A stretch of DNA of 64,000 nucleotides from NCBI GenBank assembly GCA_016794445.1, contig JAEUKC010000105.1, positions 1 through 64,000 of the forward strand. Reading direction: 5' to 3'. Of this stretch, positions 15,943-23,599 are shown piece by piece. Source of the DNA: JADJMO01 sp016794445. Its GTDB lineage: Bacteria > Myxococcota_A > Polyangia > Polyangiales > JADJMO01. The translations under genes were made by a program, and so were the position numbers. The notes beneath the pieces were generated by a model. It searched no databases. It saw only the letters and a list, made by a program, of their open reading frames with translations, and had not been told where the DNA came from. The first letter of the stretch is position 1; each line of letters starts with the position of its first letter.

Positions 15943-16929
15943 TCACTTGCAGGCGCCGTCGACGCAGTCCTTGCCGTCGGTGCAGTCCGCCTTCTTGGTG
16001 CAGGCGGCGGTCAGCTCCTCGGGCCGACGGCAGAAGCCCTCGGTCTTGCTGCAGGCGCCGATGCGGGCGTCGAACTTCAGGCACTCGTCGTTGGTGCCGC
16101 AGAGCCGGCGGCAGAAGCCGTCGACGCACTTCTCCGTGCCGGTCGCGCAGCTCGCGTCACCCGTGCACTTGGTGTCGGGTCGGGTGTCCGGCACGCACGC
16201 GCCGCCGATGCAGCGCTGGCCCGGGTCGGGCTTGCCGTCGGCGCCGAGGCACTCGGTGTCGGCCGCGCAGCCCGCACTGCAACGCCCGTCGATGCACTTC
16301 TCGCCGGTCTTGCAAGTCTTGCCCGTGGTGCCGCCGCAGGTCGGCGTCGCCGAAGGCTTGCAGAAGCCCTTCGCGTCGCAGTCGAAGCCGGTCGCGCAGG
16401 CGGGGAGGCCCGCGCCGCACGCCGCCTCGCACTTGCTGTCGACGCAGATCTTCCCGGTGTCGCACTCGCTCGAGTACTTGCAGGAGCAGCCCGCGCCCTC
16501 GCACTTGGGGATCTCGACGCACTTGCCGTCGACGCAGGCCGCCGCGGCCGAGAGCCCCGTGCAGTCGGCGCCGGTGGTGCAGGTGGTGGGGGTCGGGTCG
16601 ACCTTGGGCGGCGAGCAGAAGCCCTTCTTGCAGATCAGGCCCTTCTCGCAGCTCGAGCTGTCGGCGCAGGGCACGAGGCAACCCGCCGAGGTGCAGACCT
16701 CGCCGGCCTTGCACGCGACGTCGCCCGCGTAGCCGCACGGGGTCGGCGTCTTGGGCACGACCGGGCGACACCCGAGGCTGTCGCACTCGTAGCAGCCCGT
16801 GTCGTCGCAGCGGTACTCGTCCGAAGCCGAGCTGCAGCCCGGGCCGGCGATGGCAGCGAAGGCGCCTGCCACGAGGACCGCAGCAGCGGTACCGAGCGAC
16901 CAGGGCGAGACCGAGGAGCGATGCGACAT
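15943..16929 (-). CDS. Cys-rich putative lipoprotein
   Basis: 328-residue exported protein of a type common in myxobacteria. The signal peptide (about residues 1-28, ending AGPGC) is followed by a body rich in Cys arranged in short units such as CxxGxxCxxxxC and GxxCVDGxC, which should form many disulfides. The repeated GKxCVDSKC, GEKCIDGRC, TEKCVDGFC and GKDCVDGACK units look like Dickkopf/EGF-like knots of about 30-45 residues. No catalytic motif is seen; a surface binding or structural role is the most that can be said. Start is ATG 16929, with GGAGG 8-9 bases upstream on the minus strand. It faces the FHA-GGDEF gene across a 184-base divergent region. Confidence 0.75.
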   Translation of the reverse strand: MSHRSSVSPWSLGTAAAVLVAGAFAAIAGPGCSSASDEYRCDDTGCYECDSLGCRPVVPKTPTPCGYAGDVACKAGEVCTSAGCLVPCADSSSCEKGLICKKGFCSPPKVDPTPTTCTTGADCTGLSAAAACVDGKCVEIPKCEGAGCSCKYSSECDTGKICVDSKCEAACGAGLPACATGFDCDAKGFCKPSATPTCGGTTGKTCKTGEKCIDGRCSAGCAADTECLGADGKPDPGQRCIGGACVPDTRPDTKCTGDASCATGTEKCVDGFCRRLCGTNDECLKFDARIGACSKTEGFCRRPEELTAACTKKADCTDGKDCVDGACK

Positions 16930-16973
16930 GGGAGAACCTCCGCTTCGACAGTATTCACGTCCCGTGCCGTGCT

Positions 16974-16992
16974 GGCAAATGCGCGATTTGCC
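16974..16992. promoter_or_regulatory. Perfect palindrome in divergent intergenic region (operator candidate)
   Basis: GGCAAAT (16974-16980) and ATTTGCC (16986-16992) form a perfect inverted repeat around GCGCG, with AT-rich arms unlike the surrounding DNA. A second 10-bp perfect palindrome (16990-16999, GCCGATCGGC) overlaps its end. The site is about 45 bases upstream of the Cys-rich gene start and about 120 bases upstream of the FHA-GGDEF start. No regulator gene is adjacent, so this is only an operator candidate. The rest of 16930-17113 shows no gene. Confidence 0.4.
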
Positions 16993-17113
16993 GATCGGCT
17001 CCCCCGGGAGTGGGCCTTTCTCGTCGCAGCTGGGCGTGAACTCCTGGCTACGGCGTGGGCGGGCGTTCACCCTGCGACCTTCACCCCCTTCTCCCGTGTT
17101 AGGCTGACCTGCC

Positions 17114-18079
17114 GTGATCGGGCACCCGTCGGAACCACCGTCGATCGAGCGCGACGACCGCGTGGACTCGGATCGTCCCACCAAGACGAAGACCGTGGTC
17201 ACGGTGATCTCCGCGCCCACGCAGGTGGCCTCGCCCTCGAGCGCCGCGGCGTGTCTCGTCGTCATCTACGGCGCAGACCTCGGCAAGCGCATCGTGCTCG
17301 ACGGCACGGCCATCGAGATGGGCCGCTCCGTGAAGTGCGACGTCACCATCGACCAGGAGTCGGTGTCGCGCCGCCACGCGCGCCTGGCCTACGACGGCGG
17401 CCGCTACCGCCTCACCGATCTCGGCTCGACCAACGGCTCCTACGTCAACGACGAGCTCACCAACGAGCGCCCGCTCAAGGACGGCGACCAGCTCAAGATC
17501 GGTCGCACGATCCTCAAGTTCATGACGGGCGACAACATCGAGGCCGCCTACCACGAAGAGATCTACAGGCTGATGACCTTCGATGGTCTCACCCAGATCC
17601 ACAACAAGCGGCACTTCCACGACACCCTCGAGCGCGAGGTCTCGCGCAGCTCGCGCTACGATCGCCCGATGTCGCTCGTGGTGTTCGACATCGACCACTT
17701 CAAGCGCGTGAACGACACCCACGGCCACCTCGCGGGCGACGCGCTCCTGCGACAGCTCGCGGCGCTCGTCCGGTCGCGGATCCGCCGCGAGGACCTGTTC
17801 GCGCGCGTCGGCGGCGAGGAGTTCGCGGTGCTCCTGCCCGAGATCGACGTGGCGGGCGCGGCCCAGTTCGCCGAGAAGATCCGCAAGGTGATCGAGGGCG
17901 CGACGTTCCACTTCGAGGACGTCAGCATCGGCGTCACGCTCAGCCTCGGGTGCGCGGAGCTGCGGGCGCCCTACAAGAACGGCGCCGACCTGTACAAGGC
18001 CGCGGACGACGCGCTCTACCAGGCCAAGCAGACCGGGCGGAACCGAGTCATGACGGACCCGGCCTCGCCGTCGACCTAG
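17114..18079 (+). CDS. FHA-GGDEF diguanylate cyclase
   Basis: 321-residue cytoplasmic signalling protein. The FHA domain (about residues 45-135) shows IEMGRS, SVSRRHARL, and LGSTNGSYVN, so it should bind phosphothreonine peptides. The GGDEF domain (about 150-315) has FDIDHFKRVNDTHGHLAGD and the active-site motif GGEEF at 233-237, consistent with c-di-GMP synthesis from GTP. RRED at 224-227, five residues before the motif, is an intact RxxD inhibitory site, so product feedback is expected. The start is GTG 17114. The obvious inference is that Ser/Thr kinase signalling (two giant kinases are encoded in this window) could control c-di-GMP through the FHA domain, but nothing here shows which kinase. 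Confidence 0.92.
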   Translation: MIGHPSEPPSIERDDRVDSDRPTKTKTVVTVISAPTQVASPSSAAACLVVIYGADLGKRIVLDGTAIEMGRSVKCDVTIDQESVSRRHARLAYDGGRYRLTDLGSTNGSYVNDELTNERPLKDGDQLKIGRTILKFMTGDNIEAAYHEEIYRLMTFDGLTQIHNKRHFHDTLEREVSRSSRYDRPMSLVVFDIDHFKRVNDTHGHLAGDALLRQLAALVRSRIRREDLFARVGGEEFAVLLPEIDVAGAAQFAEKIRKVIEGATFHFEDVSIGVTLSLGCAELRAPYKNGADLYKAADDALYQAKQTGRNRVMTDPASPST

Positions 18080-18135
18080 CGTCAGGCCTGCTCGTCGGGC
18101 TTGCACGCCGCCGCGACGCCTGTTCGCATGCGCCG

Positions 18136-18507
18136 ATGCGAATCGTCGTTGCCACACTCGCGCTCGTCCTGGTCACTGGATGCTCGGCCCCGAGCCCCGA
18201 GAAGGTCTGCAAGCACGTCATGGAGCTCGCCGAGAAGGACGGCGACAAGCCCTCCGAGAAGAAGCTCGACCGCTGCACCGAGAAGCTGACCAAGCTCAAG
18301 GACAAGGAGCCCGAGCAATACAAGTGCATGGCGCCGTGCGCGGCCGACGCCAAGTCCCTCGACGGCCTCAGGGACTGCGAGAAGAAGTGCAAGAAGGACG
18401 ACAAGAAGAAGGGTGACGACGACGACGACAAGGGCTCGAAGAAGAAGAAGTCGGGCGACGACGACGACGACAAGGGCTCGAAGAAGAAGAAGACCGACGA
18501 CGACTGA
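18136..18507 (+). CDS. Small lipoprotein with alternating Lys/Asp block tail
   Basis: 123-residue predicted lipoprotein. The signal peptide ends in a good lipobox (LVTGC, Cys near residue 16). The middle (about 20-85) is a small helical Cys-containing domain (VCKHVMELAEKD, CMAPCAADAK, CEKKCKKD). The tail is low complexity, alternating blocks of five Asp with KGSKKKK, encoded by a repeated DNA unit. I know no function for it. It follows the FHA-GGDEF gene by 56 bases on the same strand. ATG 18136 begins the signal peptide. The tail could be a polyelectrolyte interacting with the cell wall or outer-membrane lipids; this is a guess. Confidence 0.7.
   Translation: MRIVVATLALVLVTGCSAPSPEKVCKHVMELAEKDGDKPSEKKLDRCTEKLTKLKDKEPEQYKCMAPCAADAKSLDGLRDCEKKCKKDDKKKGDDDDDKGSKKKKSGDDDDDKGSKKKKTDDD
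18415..18492 (+). repeat. 36-bp perfect direct repeat (two copies) coding a charged tail
   Basis: Two identical 36-bp units at 18415-18450 and 18457-18492, separated by 6 bases (period 42, in frame). Each encodes five Asp, Lys-Gly-Ser and four Lys. Their identity, including synonymous positions, suggests recent slippage or unequal exchange and a likely length-variable site. Confidence 0.85.
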
Positions 18508-18587
18508 GCCTCGGGCGCGGGCCGGTCAGCGTCCGTCTCGTCGGCCGTTCGTGGAGGGGGCCGAGGCTTCGCTCCACGTCGTCTCGC

Positions 18588-19451
18588 TCAGCCGTCGAGC
18601 ACGATGCCGGCCTTGAGGGCGCGGCTCACCATGGTGCGCAGCAGCGAGTAGGTGTCCTCCGCCACGGGCGCGAGCGATTCGGCCCCGAACAGGTGGCGGA
18701 GGGCGCCGCGCAGCTGCTTCGAGGTGGTGGCGTGGATGGCGGCCCGCTCGAGCGCGTTGGCGATCTCGGGGGAGAGCGTGGTCGAGACGGCCATCGCGTC
18801 GTTCGGGATCGGCCCGAAGGTGTCGAGCACGCGCACCGGCTTCGGGTTGCTGCCGTCGGGCTCCGTGAACCCGCCGCGGAGGATCGAGCCGTCGGGCCGG
18901 AGGGTGACGAACGTGGCGCCGACCTCGGCCTGCCCCTCGATCACCATCCGCACCACCTCGGCGTGGTTCTGCAGGAACGACTCCTGACGGAACGCCTTGT
19001 GCGGATCGACGCCGCGCGCGGCCAGCATGAGGCGAGGGAACACGTACCCGGCGGCCGACGTGCGATCGACCCACGCCACGCGGGCCTGATCGATGCTCTC
19101 GACGGAGGTGATGGGGGAGTCCTCGGCCACGAACAGGCACGCGTGGTACTGGGCCGTACCGCCCCGCACGCACTGGGCGATCGGCACCACCCGCCCCGAG
19201 AGCTCGAGCCGCGCGAGCACGACCGGCGGGAACCAGCCGAAGCTCGCCCGCCCCTCGAGGATGGCGCGCTCGAGGGCGCCGTAGGAGGCCACCCGCATGG
19301 GGGCGACGTCGAGCCCCACCGAGTCCGACAGGGCACGGCAGACGTCGACGAGGGCCTGCCGGGTGCGGTCCCCCTCGATCGAGGGGGCGAAGCCGAAGAC
19401 CAGCCGCGTCGTGTCGGGGAGCGGCGGGTTCGAGCCGGGGCGTTCCTCCAT
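18588..19451 (-). CDS. PhnD-like substrate-binding protein lacking a signal peptide
   Basis: 287-residue protein with the fold of periplasmic phosphate/phosphite/phosphonate-binding proteins (PhnD family). Seen segments: RLVFGFAPSIEGDRTRQAL at the N-terminus, VASYGALERAILEGRASFGWFPP, a strand-loop YHACLFVAEDSPITSVESI, the hinge DRTSAAGYVFPRLMLAARGVDP and VIEGQAEVGATFV. Unlike transported binding proteins it has no signal peptide or lipobox, and no ABC permease or ATPase gene is nearby. It may therefore be a cytoplasmic ligand sensor, or its transporter is elsewhere and export is unusual. Start is uncertain: ATG 19451 or GTG 19460, both with weak RBS. It is divergent from the lipoprotein gene at 19506. 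Confidence 0.75.
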   Translation of the reverse strand: MEERPGSNPPLPDTTRLVFGFAPSIEGDRTRQALVDVCRALSDSVGLDVAPMRVASYGALERAILEGRASFGWFPPVVLARLELSGRVVPIAQCVRGGTAQYHACLFVAEDSPITSVESIDQARVAWVDRTSAAGYVFPRLMLAARGVDPHKAFRQESFLQNHAEVVRMVIEGQAEVGATFVTLRPDGSILRGGFTEPDGSNPKPVRVLDTFGPIPNDAMAVSTTLSPEIANALERAAIHATTSKQLRGALRHLFGAESLAPVAEDTYSLLRTMVSRALKAGIVLDG

Positions 19452-19505
19452 CGGTCGCACTTCTTATCACGTCGATCACGCCGCGGTGGACTATGCTGCA
19501 CCGCC

Positions 19506-20186
19506 ATGGGCAAGAGCTGCTTGCTGCGTCGCGCCACCGTCGTCGCCACCGTCCTCTGCATCCCCCCGGTCCTCGCCTCGCCGTGGCTCACGGGTTGTGG
19601 CGACAAGCCGAACCCCAAGAACCCGGTCGCCGCCAGCGGCGACGCCTCGGCGAGCGGTGACGCCGCGCCCGAGGCCTCGGCCGTCCCCACGTCCAGCGGC
19701 GTCGTGTCCGAGGCAGGCGTGCTCCTGGTCTCCGACGCGCTCCCCCTCTCCTCCGCCTCCGAGAGTGGTGTGCTCGTCACGACCGACGCCGCGCCCGCTG
19801 GCCCCTGCTGGAAGGGCTTCGCCGTCACCGGCAACGCCGTCGCCGACGTGGGTGAGCTCGGCAAGCGGTGCGCCGCCGGCATGACCCAGCCGATCCCCAC
19901 CGTGAAGCACGTGTTCAAGCAGGGCGAGAAGAAGTCCTTCCCCGTGCTCGTGCTCCCGGGCTGCTACCGCATCATCGCGGTCGGCGGTACCGGCGTGAAG
20001 GACGTCGACCTCGAGCTCACCGACAACGCGGGCAAGCTCATCGCCGCCGACAACACCCCGGACGACATCATGCCCATGCTGCACCCCAACAAGGAGCTGT
20101 GCATCGAGGGCAGCTACATCGCGAACCTCTCCATCACGGTGAAGAAGGGCGCGGGCGAGGTCGCTGGCGGCGTGTGGAAGCGGTGA
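19506..20186 (+). CDS. Lipoprotein of unknown function, first gene of the S49-peptidase operon
   Basis: 226-residue predicted lipoprotein. The signal peptide ends in WLTGC (Cys near residue 31). A long Ala/Ser/Val-rich linker follows to about residue 97, then a compact domain with four Cys (PCWKGF, KRCAAG, PGCYRI, ELCIEG) and alternating hydrophobic strands (KSFPVLVLPGCYRIIAVGG, DVDLELTDNAGKLIAAD). The pattern resembles a beta-sandwich, as in bacterial pre-peptidase-type domains, but I do not recognise the family. Its stop overlaps the GTG of the downstream S49 peptidase (GTGA at 20183-20186), so the two are coupled and may work in the same envelope process. Confidence 0.72.
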   Translation: MGKSCLLRRATVVATVLCIPPVLASPWLTGCGDKPNPKNPVAASGDASASGDAAPEASAVPTSSGVVSEAGVLLVSDALPLSSASESGVLVTTDAAPAGPCWKGFAVTGNAVADVGELGKRCAAGMTQPIPTVKHVFKQGEKKSFPVLVLPGCYRIIAVGGTGVKDVDLELTDNAGKLIAADNTPDDIMPMLHPNKELCIEGSYIANLSITVKKGAGEVAGGVWKR

Positions 20187-22663
20187 GGCGCTCGACGCGC
20201 AGGGGCCTCGTCTCCGGAGCGCTCCTCGCCGCGCTCGCGATCTCGTCGGAGGCGGGCGCGCAGGGCTTCGATCCGCCGCGCATCCAGCCCCCCACCCGCT
20301 CGCTCGCGGGCACCGACGACACCGACGCGATCGGGCTCGTCCCCGCGCAGCTCGCGTTCTTGCCGGGCTGGGAGCTGCGGTGGACGCACGTCCATCTGCC
20401 CAAGGGCGCCGATACGCTGACCCCAGCGCGCGGCGACGCCATCGGCTTCGGGCTCCCGCTGTTCTTCGGCCTCTCGACCGGCGTGCGCGTCGAGTCGGTG
20501 CGCCCGCCCGAGTCCACGCCCTCGCCGTCGCTGTGGTCGGTGAACTGGGCGCTCGCCTGGAAGCTGAGCGAGGTGCTCTCGTACGCCCTCGATCTGCGCT
20601 TCTGGCTCGCCTCGGACCCGCTGCTCGAGCGCCTCGACGGGGCGGTGGGCCTCGGCGCCTCGTTCGCGCTGCGGCCGTCGCGCTTCGCCGGGTTCTCGTT
20701 CGCGGCGCGCGACCTCAACGCGCCGAAGGGCGTGCACCGCTCGTTCGTGAGCGGGTTCGCGATCCGGCCGCTCGGCACGCGCACGTTCGAGATCGGCGTC
20801 GACGGCTCGTGGAACCCGCTCGCGAACCAGCGCTTCGGGCTCGGGGGCACGCTCGGCGTCGACGTGCCGTTCGGTCGCGCGTCCGTCGCCTTCCGCATGG
20901 GCGACCCGAACGCGCCCGAGGGTCGCGATTTCGCGAGCGCCTGGAGCCTCACCGCGGGCGTGGAGGTCGGCCTGCTCACCACGCGGCTCGGCGGAGGCAT
21001 CGTCGCCGGCAAGAACCTCGGCGGCGACCCGGGCTGGTACGCGACCGCCTCGATCGGCGGCTTCAAGCAGCCGGGCGTCCCCGAGACCGACCGCGCGGTG
21101 CTGATCCGCATCGAGGACACCCCCGGCTCGCGCGGCCACGTGCACCTGCTCCGCAAGCTCGCGCGGCTCGGGCGCGACCCGACCGTGCGCGCGGTGGCCC
21201 TCGTCATCAAGGCCGACGCCGCGGGCTCGACCGCCCACGCCGAGGAGCTCGCCGACGCGCTCGACGCCCTGCAGAAGAAGGGCATCAAGGTGCTGTGTCA
21301 CCTCGAGGACGGCGGCGCCAAGAGCGTCCTCGCCTGCAGCGCCGCCGACAAGGTGCTGGTGAACCCCGCGGGCGGCATCCGGTTCGCCGGCTTCCGCACG
21401 CAGACCATGTACTACGGCACCGCGCTGCAGAAGATCGGCGTCGAGCCCGACTTCATCCGCATCAAGGAGCACAAAGGCGCGCCCGAGGCTTTCGTGCGCG
21501 ACGGCCCCACCCCGCAGGCCGCCGCGAACCAGAAGGAGCTGCTCGCCGCGATCGAGCGCATCTACCTGGAGCGCCTCGCCAAGGGCAAGGGCATGACCGT
21601 CGAGACGGTGCGCGCCAACATCGCCAAGGGCCCCTTCGTGGCCGACGAGGCGATCGCCGCCGGGCTCGTGCACGAGAAGGCGTTCGACGACGAGGTCAAG
21701 GCGCACGTCCACAAGCTGGTCGGCAAGAAGCTCCGCGTCGAGGCCGACGAGAGCGAGCCCCAGGCACCGAAGACGTTCGGCAAGCGCCCGCGCATCGCCA
21801 TCGTCTACCTCGACGGGGACATCGTCGACGGCCGGAGCCAGCGCATCCCGCTGCTCGGCACCAAGCTCGTGGGCTCGTACACGGTCGCCGAGGCGCTCGA
21901 CGCCGCGCGCACCGACCCGAGCATCGCGGGCGTGGTGCTGCGCATCGAGAGCCCCGGCGGCTCCTCCCTCGCGAGCGACGTGATGTGGCGCGAGGCCGAG
22001 CGGCTCTCCAAGGTGAAGCCCGTCGTCGTCTCGATGGGCTCGGTCGCCGCGTCGGGCGGCTACTACGCGGCCGCGTTCGGCGCGCCGATCTACGCCAACG
22101 CGGGCACAGTCACCGGCAGCATAGGCATCTTCTACGGCAAGGCCGACGTGAGCGGCCTGCTCGGCAAGCTCGGGGTCACGGTGGTGACCGAGAAGACGGC
22201 CCCCAAGGCCGACGCCGAGTCGCTCTACCGCCCGTTCACCGACGAGGAACGCGTCGAGCTCGGCAAGAAGGTCGCCCAGTTCTACGCGGTGTTCCTCAAT
22301 CGCGTGGCGCGCGGCCGCAAGATGACGGTCGACCAGGTGGACGCAGTCGGGCACGGCAAGGTGTGGCTCGGGCTCGCGGCCAAGGAGAAGGGGCTCGTGG
22401 ACCACGTCGGCGGGCTCGACGCCGCCCTCGCCGACGTCCGCGCCCGCGCGGGCCTCGAGGACGACGCGCCGGTGAGCGAGTTCCCGCAGGAGAAGAACGG
22501 CCTGCTCGACGTCGCGCTCGATCTGCTCGGCGCCGAGGCCCCCGTGCCCAACGCCGCGGCGCTGCCGAAGGCCATCGCGCCCTACGTGGACGCCCTCGCG
22601 CCGTTCGCCGTCTACGGCCCCGACCAGCCGCTCGCCCTCTGGGAGGGCATCGGCACCCTGTAG
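20183..22663 (+). CDS. SppA-type S49 peptidase with an extra N-terminal domain
   Basis: 826-residue protein. A signal peptide (residues 1 to about 28, with cleavage-like EAGA|Q) is followed by about 280 residues not found in classical SppA. This part is rich in alternating aromatic and Gly strands (LRWTHVHL, FGLPLFFGLSTGVRVESV, WSVNWALAWKLS, WYATASIGGFK), as in outer-membrane beta-barrels. From about 304 come two tandem S49 domains as in 67-kDa SppA. The catalytic pair appears intact: Lys431 in RIKEHKGAPEAF matches the SppA lysine motif and Ser624 in VAASGGYY matches its serine motif. S49 enzymes cleave leftover signal peptides or membrane peptides in the periplasm. The GTG start overlaps the preceding stop, and the stop overlaps the next start (TAGTG), so the three genes form a coupled operon. 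Confidence 0.85.
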   Translation: MRRSTRRGLVSGALLAALAISSEAGAQGFDPPRIQPPTRSLAGTDDTDAIGLVPAQLAFLPGWELRWTHVHLPKGADTLTPARGDAIGFGLPLFFGLSTGVRVESVRPPESTPSPSLWSVNWALAWKLSEVLSYALDLRFWLASDPLLERLDGAVGLGASFALRPSRFAGFSFAARDLNAPKGVHRSFVSGFAIRPLGTRTFEIGVDGSWNPLANQRFGLGGTLGVDVPFGRASVAFRMGDPNAPEGRDFASAWSLTAGVEVGLLTTRLGGGIVAGKNLGGDPGWYATASIGGFKQPGVPETDRAVLIRIEDTPGSRGHVHLLRKLARLGRDPTVRAVALVIKADAAGSTAHAEELADALDALQKKGIKVLCHLEDGGAKSVLACSAADKVLVNPAGGIRFAGFRTQTMYYGTALQKIGVEPDFIRIKEHKGAPEAFVRDGPTPQAAANQKELLAAIERIYLERLAKGKGMTVETVRANIAKGPFVADEAIAAGLVHEKAFDDEVKAHVHKLVGKKLRVEADESEPQAPKTFGKRPRIAIVYLDGDIVDGRSQRIPLLGTKLVGSYTVAEALDAARTDPSIAGVVLRIESPGGSSLASDVMWREAERLSKVKPVVVSMGSVAASGGYYAAAFGAPIYANAGTVTGSIGIFYGKADVSGLLGKLGVTVVTEKTAPKADAESLYRPFTDEERVELGKKVAQFYAVFLNRVARGRKMTVDQVDAVGHGKVWLGLAAKEKGLVDHVGGLDAALADVRARAGLEDDAPVSEFPQEKNGLLDVALDLLGAEAPVPNAAALPKAIAPYVDALAPFAVYGPDQPLALWEGIGTL

Positions 22664-23595
22664 TGGCGCTCGTCGATCGCAGGCAGGCCATCCTCGGCGG
22701 CGCGGGCGCGCTCGTCGCGTTCGGCCTCGGCGCGATCGCCGCGCGGAGCCGGCGCAAGGGCGCGACCCCCTTCACGCCGTTGCCGCCCGGTGGCCCACGC
22801 GATCTCGAGGTGCTCGACTGGACCTTCCCCACGCCGGATGGCGAGCGGCGGGTGGTGGTGCTCGTGCCGAGGCCGCTCCCCGCCGGCCAGAAGCTCCCGT
22901 TGCTCGTCGCGCTCCACGGCCGCGGCGAGACCGCGAGTCCCCGCGCGGGCGCCTATGGATGGCTCGAGAGCTACCGCCTCGACCGCTCGTACGCTGCCCT
23001 GCGCTCTCCGCCACTCACCGCGGAGCCCTTCGAGGGGTTCGTGCGCCAGGACCGGCTCGCGCGGCTCAACGCCGACCTCACGGCGCGGGCGTTCGGCGGG
23101 CTCGTCGTGGCCTGCCCCGCCCTGCCCCCCGAGATCGGCGGCGCCATGTACGACCGCTACGCGAGCTTCCTCGGCGACGCGCTCCTGCCGCGGCTGCGCA
23201 AGGAGACCCCGGTGATCGGGACCAAAGAGAGCACCGGCATCGACGGCGTCTCGCTCGGCGGGATCTCCGCGCTCCGCATGGGGATTTCCCGGCCCGATCT
23301 GTTCGGGGTGATCGGCGCGCTGCAGCCCGCGATCATCGAGGACCCACCCGAGGGCCACGTCGTCGACGCGATCGTGAAGGGACTCGCGGGGCGACCGCTG
23401 CGCCTCGTGACGAGCGACGACGACTACTACTACCCCGCCGTCACCAAGGCGAGCGCGCGGCTCACCGAGCTCGGCGTGAGCCACCAGCTGCTCGTCACGA
23501 TGGGCCCCCACGACTACGCGTGGAACCGTGGCCCGGGCGGCATCGAGATGTTGCTCTACCACGACCGCGTGCTGCGCGGCCTACCCGCGGTCTAG
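22663..23595 (+). CDS. Alpha/beta hydrolase (putative esterase) with N-terminal membrane/Tat-like segment
   Basis: 310-residue alpha/beta hydrolase. The nucleophile elbow GVSLGGISAL, an oxyanion-strand LLVALHGRGE, and a C-terminal catalytic His in GPHDYAWNR are visible; the acid is probably the Asp in LVTSDDDYYYP. The N-terminus has RRQAILGG followed by a hydrophobic run, which resembles a Tat signal or a single membrane anchor, so the domain likely faces the periplasm. The start is GTG 22663, one base inside the stop of the S49 peptidase gene. The stop is only 4 bases from that of the convergent Cys-rich gene. Substrate unknown; feruloyl or carbohydrate esterases have a similar layout. Confidence 0.8.
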   Translation: MALVDRRQAILGGAGALVAFGLGAIAARSRRKGATPFTPLPPGGPRDLEVLDWTFPTPDGERRVVVLVPRPLPAGQKLPLLVALHGRGETASPRAGAYGWLESYRLDRSYAALRSPPLTAEPFEGFVRQDRLARLNADLTARAFGGLVVACPALPPEIGGAMYDRYASFLGDALLPRLRKETPVIGTKESTGIDGVSLGGISALRMGISRPDLFGVIGALQPAIIEDPPEGHVVDAIVKGLAGRPLRLVTSDDDYYYPAVTKASARLTELGVSHQLLVTMGPHDYAWNRGPGGIEMLLYHDRVLRGLPAV

Positions 23596-23599
23596 CAAA

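Noticed and set aside
19868..20182. Upstream extension of the S49 peptidase frame
   Set aside because: It overlaps the lipoprotein gene in another frame; the signal peptide begins at GTG 20183.
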